Positions 1-7,274 of a stretch of DNA of 8,633 nucleotides are shown piece by piece. Source of the stretch: an uncultured Porphyromonadaceae bacterium (GTDB lineage Bacteria; Bacteroidota; Bacteroidia; Bacteroidales; Muribaculaceae); assembly GCA_947175455.1 (NCBI GenBank), contig CAMWMW010000046.1, forward strand, positions 1 to 8,633, read 5' to 3'. Made by a program: the position numbers and the translations under genes. Position 1 is the first letter of the stretch. Each line of letters starts with the position of its first letter. Below the pieces are notes generated by a model that saw nothing but the letters and a program-made list of their open reading frames with translations, was not told the origin of the DNA and did no database searches.

Positions 1-9
1 AAAATTTAG

Positions 10-36
10 ACAATATCTTAAACCGTCGGATATTGT
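10..36 (-). terminator. Possible weak terminator hairpin downstream of dgt
   Basis: ACAATATC (10-17) and GATATTGT (29-36) can form a perfect 8-bp stem around an 11-base loop. It lies about 60 bases past the dgt stop codon. On the minus strand the stem is followed by CTAAATTTT, only a partial T-run. The stem is AT-rich and therefore weak, so it may be a terminator for dgt, for a rightward gene entering from the left edge, or chance. Confidence 0.3.
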
Positions 37-94
37 TAGGATAAATCAAACAGACATGAGTCACTTATCCGTAAAATGGTTTGTAATACATATA

Positions 95-1420
95 TTAAAC
101 GTCGGGAAGGCTGTGTCCGTTTAATTTTCTGAAAAGATCAAGCGCATACACATCTGTCATTCCGGAAATATGGTCGAGCACGCTTTGTATTCTTTCATAG
201 GGGGTGGAGGCGGAAGTGTCGTATTGCCCCGGGATGATATTAAGCAGTAATCTGGAGTAGTTCTTGTCCGGATTCATGACTGCATCCATAAGGGTGTCAA
301 GCAGATAGGTTATGATCCTGTTTCCGGCAAGCTCTATGTCCACGACTTCCGGCGCGCAGTAAATCTTGTTCCATGCCGTTGCGGAGCATTTGGCATACGC
401 GTCTTTAAGCCTCGGGTTCATGTTGTCTACGAGCGTTCCCCTGAATTCGCCTGCCAGTATCGTCTCCTCGTTTTTGGAAAATACATCCGCGCAATCCACT
501 ACCATGGCTCCTATGACATTTGACCTCAGATAAGCTATTTTTTCGTTAGGATCGTCAAGATGATTCATCATCCGCTGCATCCTTTCTCTGTCGCTACTTC
601 CGAAGAAACCGAGAAAAAGCTCCACAACCTCTTGCAATCCAATGATTTTTAGTTTGTGTGCATCCTCAAGATCCATTATCTGATAGCATATGTCATCAGC
701 CGCCTCTGTCACATATACCAGCGGATGACGCGCGAACTTTCCCGAATCAGTCTCCGGCATGCCGAGTTGATTGGCGACGCGACGGAAAATCTCTTCTTCC
801 GAAGAGAAGAAACCGAATTTGCCTTTCTCTCCGGCATGTAGTGAAGAATAAGGGTATTTTACGATTGATGCAAGCGATGAGTAAGTCATCGCCATCCCTC
901 CGTTTCTGCGTCCCTTGAATCGATGTGTCAGCAAACGGAATGAATTGGCGTTCCCTTCGAAATTTATCAGATCCGCCCATTCTCTGTTTCCGATGAGTTC
1001 CTTTAAAGCCTGTCCGTTGCCTTCGCTGAAATATGTAGAGATTGTTTTCTCGCCCGAATGTCCGAACGGCGGGTTTCCCAGATCGTGACACAGACATGCG
1101 GCAGCCACGATGTCGCGCAGGCAGTCAAGCTTTTGAGTCCAGGTCCCGGAGGCATATTTGTCACGAAGCCGCAAAGCGATCTCATTACCCATGGATCTTC
1201 CTACTGATGAGACTTCAAGGCTGTGGGTCAGTCTGTTGTGTACGAAGATGCTTCCCGGCAATGGAAATACCTGTGTTTTGTTCTGTAGTCTTCTGAAAGG
1301 GGAGGAAAATATAAGACGGTCATAGTCCCGCTGAAAGTCGGAGCGGGTGTGATGACGGTCATCATGAAATTCTTCCATTCCAAGACGTTTGTCACATATA
1401 AGCTGATTCCAATTCATCAT
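95..1420 (-). CDS. dgt: dGTP triphosphohydrolase (dGTPase), HD-domain family
   Basis: Predicted cytosolic enzyme that hydrolyses dGTP (and possibly other dNTPs) to the deoxynucleoside and triphosphate, trimming the dNTP pool. It is recognised by the HD metal-site pattern: the His in RLTHSLEVS (about residue 66), the HD pair in CHDLGNPPFGHSGE (about 112-113), a further His in the same stretch, and the Asp in EAADDICYQIMDLEDAH (about 242). The N-terminal DYDRLIFSSPFRRLQNKTQVF segment is also typical of the family. Length is about 441 aa, normal for the long-form enzyme. Start choice: the frame is open up to a TTG at 1447, but that TTG is the end of a perfect -7 promoter box (1445-1452), so it should not be translated. 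ATG codons lie at 1426, 1420 and 1417. I chose 1420 because an AAGAAG stretch sits 6 bases upstream; 1417 (MNWNQL...) is equally plausible. It is transcribed divergently from the secretion operon, with no obvious functional link. Confidence 0.93.
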   Translation of the reverse strand: MMNWNQLICDKRLGMEEFHDDRHHTRSDFQRDYDRLIFSSPFRRLQNKTQVFPLPGSIFVHNRLTHSLEVSSVGRSMGNEIALRLRDKYASGTWTQKLDCLRDIVAAACLCHDLGNPPFGHSGEKTISTYFSEGNGQALKELIGNREWADLINFEGNANSFRLLTHRFKGRRNGGMAMTYSSLASIVKYPYSSLHAGEKGKFGFFSSEEEIFRRVANQLGMPETDSGKFARHPLVYVTEAADDICYQIMDLEDAHKLKIIGLQEVVELFLGFFGSSDRERMQRMMNHLDDPNEKIAYLRSNVIGAMVVDCADVFSKNEETILAGEFRGTLVDNMNPRLKDAYAKCSATAWNKIYCAPEVVDIELAGNRIITYLLDTLMDAVMNPDKNYSRLLLNIIPGQYDTSASTPYERIQSVLDHISGMTDVYALDLFRKLNGHSLPDV

Positions 1421-1444
1421 AAACATCTTCTTGATTTTGAAAAG

Positions 1445-1452
1445 CAAATATA
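1445..1452 (-). promoter_or_regulatory. Bacteroidota-type -7 promoter element for dgt
   Basis: Read on the minus strand this is TATATTTG, an exact match to the TAnnTTTG -7 consensus described for Bacteroides primary-sigma promoters. Transcription would start around 1437-1440, leaving a leader of roughly 10-25 bases before the dgt ATG candidates at 1426, 1420 and 1417. I see no good -33 TTTG partner at the expected distance upstream (about 1472-1476), so the assignment rests on the -7 box and its position. Confidence 0.55.
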
Positions 1453-1530
1453 ACTAAAATTGTTGAAACCCTGCGGCTGATGATACGATATTATGGCAAT
1501 AATAGGGGAAAAGATTTCGTTATTTTAACA

Positions 1531-2289
1531 ATGAAACAGTTCCGACCTGATATCATACATGTCTTCAATAAGATTCGCGTCCTGTCGATAGCGGCTGGTG
1601 TTGCCTTGTTTTGTGCGGCTCCGGTATGTGCCAAACCCGGCGACAAGATTCTCAACCGTCCTTATGCCGACCAGAAACGTTGGCATTTCGGGTTCTCTGT
1701 CGGCACCCAGTTTCAGGATCTCAGCTTTACCCATAACGGCTATGAGACCCCCGCGCCTGAAAACGGACAATGGTTTGTGGAGATTCCCTCCTATGCACCC
1801 GGCATCTGCGCCAATGTTCTCGCCGATCTGAGGCTTCACAGCCATTTTAACCTGCGCTTTTCTCCCGGTATGTATTTCGGGTCGAAAAGTGTCGAGATGG
1901 TCGATGCCGGCAGTGATGCCAGGCTGCGTCAGGAAATAAAGACAGCCTATGTGGTCTTGCCTTTCGATCTAAAGATTTCGGGTGAAAGGTATTATAATTC
2001 GCGACCGTATGTGACAGTAGGTGCGATGGGGGCTTTTGATGTGGGTAAAAAGCGTTCCGATTACCTTCAGTTCAATTCTGCCGATGCCTATCTTACCATA
2101 GGCATGGGATGCGATTTGTATTTGCCCTTCTTCAAACTCAATCCTGAGATAAAATTCTGTTTCGGACTGACCGACATCCTGCGTCATGACCGTCCGGATC
2201 TTGTGGATAATCCGGACATGATGAAGATTACCCAGTCGCTGACGAAGGTAAAGTCGAAGATGTTTGTTCTTACGTTTTATTTCGAATAG
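1531..2289 (+). CDS. porT: T9SS outer-membrane barrel protein PorT
   Basis: Predicted outer-membrane component of the type IX secretion system. PorT (SprT in gliding Flavobacteria) is required for secretion, although its exact role is not settled. The preferred start is the ATG at 1531, giving 252 aa that begin with MKQFRPDIIHVFNKIRVLS and a hydrophobic signal peptide (about residues 17-34) ending PVCA before KPGDKILNRPY. An in-frame ATG at 1480 would add 17 charged or polar residues ahead of the signal peptide and lies too close to the divergent promoter. The mature part has the family's look: NRPYADQKRWHFGFSVGTQ, then alternating short strands (NLRFSPGMYFG, AYVVLPFDLKI, RPYVTVGAMGAFDVG, YLPFFKLNPEIKFCFGL) and a last strand ending KMFVLTFYFE with the C-terminal aromatic typical of outer-membrane barrels. 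The name comes from remembered similarity to Bacteroidales PorT proteins. A generic 8-stranded barrel protein is the alternative. The stop is 5 bases before porP, so the two are very likely co-transcribed. Confidence 0.82.
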   Translation: MKQFRPDIIHVFNKIRVLSIAAGVALFCAAPVCAKPGDKILNRPYADQKRWHFGFSVGTQFQDLSFTHNGYETPAPENGQWFVEIPSYAPGICANVLADLRLHSHFNLRFSPGMYFGSKSVEMVDAGSDARLRQEIKTAYVVLPFDLKISGERYYNSRPYVTVGAMGAFDVGKKRSDYLQFNSADAYLTIGMGCDLYLPFFKLNPEIKFCFGLTDILRHDRPDLVDNPDMMKITQSLTKVKSKMFVLTFYFE

Positions 2290-2294
2290 AGGAA

Positions 2295-3293
2295 ATGGGA
2301 GCCGGATTGAAAAAACATATAGTGTGTCTTTCGGTGCTTGTGTGCTCGTGTCTATTGCATCCGGCAGGTGTGTCGGCGCAGAATGACGTGCAGTTTACGC
2401 AATATTGGGCACTGCCCGCTTATTATAATCCCGGTGCGACAGGAGAAATTGACTTCGTGCGTATCAGGGGCGCGGCAAGAATGCAGTGGGTCGGTATCGA
2501 GAATGCCCCGAGAAGTTTTCTTGCGGCGGCAGACATGCCGGTGAAAATCGGAAAAAAACGTATCGGAGTGGGAGTGAACATGAGTCAGGAATCATTGGGT
2601 CTGTTCTCCAACATGCTTGTCAATCTGCAGGGCAGCTATAAGATGAAATTCCTTAAAGGAACTCTTTCGGTAGGAGTCCAGGGTGGATATTACAATACGA
2701 CTTTCAAGGGATCAGAGGTTTATATACCGGAAGGAGACGATTATCATCAGCCGGTAGACGAAGCAATACCCACACAGGATGTGACAGGATCGTCTTTCGA
2801 CCTCTCGGCGGGAATATGGTACAGCCACAAATATTTTACTCTCGGTGTTTCCGGACTGCACCTTCTCGAACCGACGGTCAGACTTGAAAGCGAGGGTACG
2901 GAATCGGCAGAGGTCTCGCAATATGAAACCGTGCTCAAAAGGTCTCTTTATTTTACCGCATCCGGCAATATCGGACTCAAAAACACGTTATTTGAATTGC
3001 AGCCGTCAATGATGGTGAAGACTGATTTTGACAACTTTGGGGCTGAAGTGACAATGCGTGCGATGTATAATAAATTCCTCTCTTTCGGAATCGGTTATCG
3101 CTACAAGGATGCTGTCTGCGCCATGGTTGCAGCGGAGTTCAAGAACTTTTTTATAGGATATTCCTACGATTACCCGACATCCGCCATCTCCAGAGCATCG
3201 TCAGGAAGCCACGAGGTTGTGGTTGGATATAAGGTAAAACTCGATTTCAGCGGTAAGAACAAGAATAAGCATCGTTCCATAAGGATCATGTAA
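2295..3293 (+). CDS. porP: T9SS outer-membrane protein PorP (PorP/SprF family)
   Basis: Predicted outer-membrane beta-barrel of the PorP/SprF family. In Porphyromonas gingivalis PorP is needed for T9SS secretion and is encoded immediately before porK; related SprF proteins help deliver or anchor specific substrates. The protein is 332 aa. A signal peptide (about residues 6-29, ending GVSAQ) is followed by the family hallmark QFTQYWALPAYYNPGATG just after the cleavage site and by RGAARMQWVGIENAPRSF. The rest is a run of amphipathic strands with many Gly and aromatic residues (GVGVNMSQESLGLFSN, LSVGVQGGYYNT, FFIGYSYDYPTSAIS), ending in HEVVVGYKVKLDF plus a short basic tail. The start at 2295 is the only Met before the signal peptide. 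AGAGGAA lies directly upstream and overlaps the porT stop codon, which is unusually close for a ribosome site and may favour re-initiation after porT. porK follows 21 bases later. Confidence 0.93.
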   Translation: MGAGLKKHIVCLSVLVCSCLLHPAGVSAQNDVQFTQYWALPAYYNPGATGEIDFVRIRGAARMQWVGIENAPRSFLAAADMPVKIGKKRIGVGVNMSQESLGLFSNMLVNLQGSYKMKFLKGTLSVGVQGGYYNTTFKGSEVYIPEGDDYHQPVDEAIPTQDVTGSSFDLSAGIWYSHKYFTLGVSGLHLLEPTVRLESEGTESAEVSQYETVLKRSLYFTASGNIGLKNTLFELQPSMMVKTDFDNFGAEVTMRAMYNKFLSFGIGYRYKDAVCAMVAAEFKNFFIGYSYDYPTSAISRASSGSHEVVVGYKVKLDFSGKNKNKHRSIRIM

Positions 3294-3314
3294 AAAGGAA
3301 ATTAACAAGCTTCT

Positions 3315-4802
3315 ATGATAAATATGAAGAAAACAACATATTCATTAGTCGGTTTTGGCGGTCTTCGGGGGGCGATGGTCGTATGCGCGGCTTTGGCTGC
3401 CGGCAGCCTCTTTGTGTCGTGCATGGGAATGAAAGGGGGCGGAAGCGGCGGAGAAGTCACCGGTGTCGGCGGGTCTTCTCTCTCGGAACCGGTGCCCTAC
3501 GGAATGGTACTTATCGACAGGGGTTCCATCACGATGGGGCCGTCGAAAGATGACTCTGTCGCAGGTGTCAAGGCAGACCCGAAAGGGATTTCAGTAGATG
3601 CATTCTGGATGGATGAGACGGAAATCACGAATTCCAAATACAAACAGTTTGTATTCTGGGTGCGTGATTCAATTATCCGCGAACGACTTGCGGACCCCGC
3701 TTATGGAGGAAACGAGATATTCAAGATCGAAGAGGATAAGGAAGGAAATCCGGTGAAGCCTTATCTTAACTGGAATAAACCGATTCCATGGCGAAATCCG
3801 AACGAGGACGAGGCACGCGCAATAGAAAGTCTTTATCGCACGAATCCGATAACAGGGCAGCGCGAACTTGACCCCACGCAGCTGAATTACAGGTATGAGG
3901 TGTATAACCATACGGCTGCTGCAAAACGCGAGAACCGTCTTGATCCGGCGCGTCGAATCTACAATACGGATATTCCCGTGTCGACGGAGTTGCCGGTGAT
4001 ATCAAAAGACACCGCATATCTTTCGGAAGATGGCGAGATTGTCCGCGAGACTGTAAGTCGTCCGTTGACAGGGGCTTATGATTTTCTCAATACATATATC
4101 GTGAATGTCTATCCTGACACTACAGCCTGGATCAATGATTTCGAGAATGCATACAACGAGCCGTATACAAGAATGTATTTCTCTCATGCCGGATATAACG
4201 ACTATCCCGTGGTGGGTGTCAGCTGGGAGCAGGCTACGGCTTTCGCCAACTGGCGCACAGACTATCTGCGCCGCTCGCTCGGCAAGGAAGGGGTATACAT
4301 AGAACCTTACAGGTTGCCGACCGAAGCGGAGTGGGAATATGCCGCGCGTGCCGGAAACTCGGAATCTCCCTATCCCTGGGAGGAAACGTTGCCGATGGAT
4401 GAACGTGGATGTTTTTATGCGAACTTCAAACCGATGGACGGCGATTTCGTGCGCGACGGTCATGTCATCACGTCTGCCGTAGGAACATTCAAGCCCAATG
4501 ATTTCGGGTTGTATGACATGGCGGGCAATGTGTCGGAATGGACATCGACCGCTTACACGGAAAGTGTGGGCAGACAGACATCCGACCTCAATCCTGAATA
4601 CAGATACGATGCGGCAAAGGAAGATCCGTACAAGATGAAGCGAAAGATCGTCAGAGGCGGAAGCTGGAAAGATGTGGCTCGCAATATACGCTCCGATCTC
4701 CGGATGTGGGAATATCAGAACGAGCAGCGGTCATATATCGGGTTCAGATGTGTGCGCTCACAGATAGGTTTTGCCAAAGGAACACAGAAAAAGAAGAAAT
4801 AA
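3315..4802 (+). CDS. porK: T9SS ring lipoprotein PorK/GldK (FGE-sulfatase-like fold)
   Basis: Predicted outer-membrane lipoprotein which, with PorN, builds the large periplasmic ring of the T9SS; it is called GldK in gliding bacteria. It is 495 aa. The N-terminus is a lipoprotein signal: a hydrophobic stretch (about 20-34) ends in the lipobox SLFVSC, with Cys36 as the lipidation site, followed by a Gly/Ser-rich linker to about residue 57. The body is a formylglycine-generating-enzyme-like (sulfatase-modifying factor) domain: VPYGMVLIDRGSITMG and FWMDETEITNSKYKQF in the first part; a long insert of about residues 120-290; then YPVVGVSWEQATAFANWR (about 297), YRLPTEAEWEYAARAG (about 331), YDMAGNVSEW (about 400), RGGSW (447-451) and YIGFRCVRS. 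The catalytic Cys pair of true FGE is absent (Asp453 and Ile458 at those places by my hand alignment), so the role is structural. It ends in GTQKKKK. A second ATG at 3324 is possible. The stop overlaps the porL start. Confidence 0.95.
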   Translation: MINMKKTTYSLVGFGGLRGAMVVCAALAAGSLFVSCMGMKGGGSGGEVTGVGGSSLSEPVPYGMVLIDRGSITMGPSKDDSVAGVKADPKGISVDAFWMDETEITNSKYKQFVFWVRDSIIRERLADPAYGGNEIFKIEEDKEGNPVKPYLNWNKPIPWRNPNEDEARAIESLYRTNPITGQRELDPTQLNYRYEVYNHTAAAKRENRLDPARRIYNTDIPVSTELPVISKDTAYLSEDGEIVRETVSRPLTGAYDFLNTYIVNVYPDTTAWINDFENAYNEPYTRMYFSHAGYNDYPVVGVSWEQATAFANWRTDYLRRSLGKEGVYIEPYRLPTEAEWEYAARAGNSESPYPWEETLPMDERGCFYANFKPMDGDFVRDGHVITSAVGTFKPNDFGLYDMAGNVSEWTSTAYTESVGRQTSDLNPEYRYDAAKEDPYKMKRKIVRGGSWKDVARNIRSDLRMWEYQNEQRSYIGFRCVRSQIGFAKGTQKKKK

Positions 4803-5653
4803 TGGTTAAGATACGCAAATACGCCAATGTGATAGAGCGTTTTCTTCACGGCGAGAAAGGACAGAGGTTTTTCAATTTCGCATATTCGATTGGAGCCGCT
4901 ATTGTCATATGGGGTGCACTGTTCAAGATTCTTCATCTTCCGGGGGGCAGCCTCCTGCTCTGTATCGGCATGGGCACGGAGATTGCAATGTTCATACTGA
5001 CGGCATTCGACCGTCCGCCAAAGGAATATGCCTGGGAAGAGGTTTTTCCGGTACTTGATTCAAAAAATGCCGATGACCGTCCTGATTTCAGCACGCATCC
5101 CGAAGTTGTGGTTGCCGGTGGAGTTTATCCCGCCGGAGAGTATTCTGAAGCCACGGCAGGGATAGCGTCTGTTCCGGCGGGAAGTCCGGCACAGGGGGTG
5201 AGCAATGTCGGGTTGCCTGAATTGCCGGAGTTGCCCAAAGTCTCCGATTTCGCGGAAGTCTCCGGCGAATATGTGGCGCAGATGCAGGCGATTGCAGAGC
5301 AGATGGCAAAACTTAACGAGACCTATTCCGAGCATATGCAGGATCTGAACCGTAATGTTTCCGGTCTTAACACGATATATGAGATTCAGCTCAAAAGTAT
5401 CTCGTCGCAGCTCGAGACCATCGACCATGTCAACAGAGGACTCAAGGATATCCGCGACATGTATGAGAAATCCGCCAATGAATCTTCACGTTATTGCGAG
5501 GAGACGGAGAAGATGGCGCGCTATATGCGGCAGCTCAACGCGGTTTATGAAAAGATGATTACGGCGATGACCATCAACATGCACAATCCGATGATGGGTG
5601 GAGTGTCGCAGAATCCGTTTACGCAGGAAGAGCCGGAACAGGTCAATTCCTGA
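4802..5653 (+). CDS. porL: T9SS inner-membrane motor protein PorL/GldL
   Basis: Predicted cytoplasmic-membrane stator subunit of the proton-driven PorL-PorM motor that energises T9SS. It is 283 aa. The frame stays open upstream to an ATG at 4706, but that part lies inside porK. The start at 4802 overlaps the porK TAA in a TAATG arrangement and gives the expected N-terminus MVKIRKYANVIERFLHG. Two membrane helices are visible: about 24-44 (FFNFAYSIGAAIVIWGALFKI) and about 50-69 (SLLLCIGMGTEIAMFILTAF). Lys42 and His45 in FKILHLPGG and Glu60 in GMGTE sit where the conserved charged residues of the GldL proton path are found. A Pro/Gly/Ala-rich linker with the short repeat LPELPELPK (138-146) leads to a long coiled-coil cytoplasmic region (about 155-265: QMQAIAEQMAKLNETYSEHM, LETIDHVNRGLKDIRDMYEK). 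Co-expression with porK and porM is expected from the packing. Confidence 0.95.
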   Translation: MVKIRKYANVIERFLHGEKGQRFFNFAYSIGAAIVIWGALFKILHLPGGSLLLCIGMGTEIAMFILTAFDRPPKEYAWEEVFPVLDSKNADDRPDFSTHPEVVVAGGVYPAGEYSEATAGIASVPAGSPAQGVSNVGLPELPELPKVSDFAEVSGEYVAQMQAIAEQMAKLNETYSEHMQDLNRNVSGLNTIYEIQLKSISSQLETIDHVNRGLKDIRDMYEKSANESSRYCEETEKMARYMRQLNAVYEKMITAMTINMHNPMMGGVSQNPFTQEEPEQVNS

Positions 5654-5677
5654 TTTATCATTACTAATTGATTGGAA

Positions 5678-7252
5678 ATGGCAGGTGGTAACAATGTAGC
5701 GAGAATGTCTCCGAGGCAGAGGATGATAAACCTGATGTATATCGTCCTTACAGCCATGCTTGCTCTGAATGTGTCGAGCGATGTGCTCAACGGATTCAGC
5801 CAGGTCCAGGACGGCATTCAGGGCACTAACCTGAATATAACGGCTCGAAACGGGGTGCAGTTCGCGCATCTCGAAAACCTGTATGACCAGAATCCTGAAA
5901 AAGCCGGACGATGGTATAAGCAAGGTGTCGAGCTGCATAAGAGATCGGATAAGCTATATGCCTTGATCGAGGATCTTAAGACAGCGATTGCAAAAGCGGC
6001 GGATGGTGCAGACGGGAAATATAGCGATATTGTAAATAACGATGACCTTGAGGCTTCGGCGGTGACAATGCTCAATCCGGCGACAAACAAGGGTCAGGCA
6101 TTGCGCCGCAGTCTTGATGAATACAGGAAATATGTGGTGACCATGATTCCCGATGCCGAAAAACGCAAGGCTGTGGAGAATATGCTCTCTACGAAGGTTT
6201 CGGCGCGTAGCGGAGATGTCGGTTCTCAGTCCTGGGAGCAGAAGATGTTTGAGAATATGCCGGCTGTGGCAGTTGTCACATTGCTGACAAAAGTGCAGAA
6301 CGATATACGGCAGGCAGAGTCGGAAGCCTTGTCAGGTCTTATTGCAGCTGTGGATATGGGAGACGTAAGGGTGAACGAACTGAATGCGTATGTCATCCCG
6401 GTCTCGAATATGATCATGAGGGGCGGCAAATATTCAGCAGATATCGTGCTCGCGGCAATAGACACCACGCAGCGTCCGGAAATATTCATCAACGGCTCGA
6501 AACTCAACAATTCCAAAGGTCATTATGAATTTGTTGCCGGAAGTGTCGGAACGCATGACTTCTCGGGATATATCGAGGTGCCCAGAGCCGACGGTACAAC
6601 CGACAGACGACCGTTCAAGTCTTCATATACCGTGATGGAACCTATGGCGACAATCTCTCCTACGATGATGAATGTGCTTTATGCAGGAATTGCAAACCCC
6701 ATCAGTATATCAGTGCCGGGGGTGCCAATGACTGCGGTGCAGGCTACAATGTCAAACGGCACATTGACAAGAAACGGCGACCATTGGGTGGCACATCCCG
6801 GTAAAGTGGGAAGCGAAGCGGTGATTTCAGTGTCGGCAAATATCGACGGACATTCACAGACTGTAGGTTCCATGACTTTCAGAGTTCGTAAACTTCCTGA
6901 TCCGTCGCCATACCTTGCCATAAAAGACGGCAATGGCAACACCGTTCATTACAAGGGATCGCCCAAACGTATATCAAAAGGCGCGCTTATGGCATCTGAA
7001 GGTATAGGGGCTGCGATAGATGACGATATTCTGAATGTTACATATTCAGTTGTGTCTTTCTCAACTGTCTTTTATGACCAGATGGGAAATGCGATTCCGG
7101 AACTTTCCGACGGATCGAGATTCTCTCCTCGACAGAAAGAGCAATTCCGCAGACTTAAACCGGGCAAGACATTCTTTATAACAGATGTCAAGGCGAAAGG
7201 ACCCGATGGAATCACACGCGACATCTCACCTATGCAGGTGGTGTTGAACTAA
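5678..7252 (+). CDS. porM: T9SS motor shaft protein PorM/GldM
   Basis: Predicted single-pass inner-membrane protein whose large periplasmic part spans from the PorL ring to the PorK-PorN ring and carries motor torque. It is 524 aa, the usual length. The start is the ATG at 5678, giving the hallmark MAGGNNVARMSPRQRMINLMY; a TTG two codons earlier (5672) is an unlikely start. Arg13 in SPRQ corresponds to the conserved basic residue just before the membrane helix in GldM. The helix is about residues 17-36 (INLMYIVLTAMLALNVSSDV). A mostly helical first domain follows (about 36-215, with HKRSDKLYALIEDLK and RRSLDEYRKYVVTM). Beta-rich domains follow, matching the D2-D4 layout of known PorM structures: about 220-315 (VSNMIMRGGKYSADIVLAAI), about 325-405 (YAGIANPISISVPGVP), and a C-terminal domain to ISPMQVVLN. 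It lies 24 bases after porL with no terminator between them. Confidence 0.96.
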   Translation: MAGGNNVARMSPRQRMINLMYIVLTAMLALNVSSDVLNGFSQVQDGIQGTNLNITARNGVQFAHLENLYDQNPEKAGRWYKQGVELHKRSDKLYALIEDLKTAIAKAADGADGKYSDIVNNDDLEASAVTMLNPATNKGQALRRSLDEYRKYVVTMIPDAEKRKAVENMLSTKVSARSGDVGSQSWEQKMFENMPAVAVVTLLTKVQNDIRQAESEALSGLIAAVDMGDVRVNELNAYVIPVSNMIMRGGKYSADIVLAAIDTTQRPEIFINGSKLNNSKGHYEFVAGSVGTHDFSGYIEVPRADGTTDRRPFKSSYTVMEPMATISPTMMNVLYAGIANPISISVPGVPMTAVQATMSNGTLTRNGDHWVAHPGKVGSEAVISVSANIDGHSQTVGSMTFRVRKLPDPSPYLAIKDGNGNTVHYKGSPKRISKGALMASEGIGAAIDDDILNVTYSVVSFSTVFYDQMGNAIPELSDGSRFSPRQKEQFRRLKPGKTFFITDVKAKGPDGITRDISPMQVVLN

Positions 7253-7274
7253 CAGGATATTTCTTTAGAAGAAC

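Noticed and set aside
747..1097. A 116-codon minus-strand frame within dgt
   Set aside because: It is an out-of-frame reading of the dgt coding strand. The dgt frame carries the conserved HD motifs through the same bases.
1480..1530. An upstream ATG for porT
   Set aside because: It would put 17 polar or charged residues in front of a clear signal peptide and begin within the likely promoter region. The ATG at 1531 gives a normal signal sequence.
4002..4463. A 153-codon open frame on the minus strand
   Set aside because: It lies wholly inside porK, antisense to the well-conserved FGE-like domain, and its translation shows no recognisable domain. It is a shadow frame.
4706..4801. An N-terminal extension of PorL by 32 codons
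   Set aside because: The extension reads through the conserved C-terminus of porK in another frame. The known PorL N-terminus begins at 4802, and the TAATG overlap gives a natural start.
5672..5677. A TTG start for PorM two codons upstream
   Set aside because: Family N-termini begin MAGG, which matches the ATG at 5678 exactly.
5486..5938. A 150-codon minus-strand open frame spanning the porL-porM junction
   Set aside because: It is antisense to the ends of two well-supported genes, with no recognisable protein features and no promoter match. It is a shadow frame.
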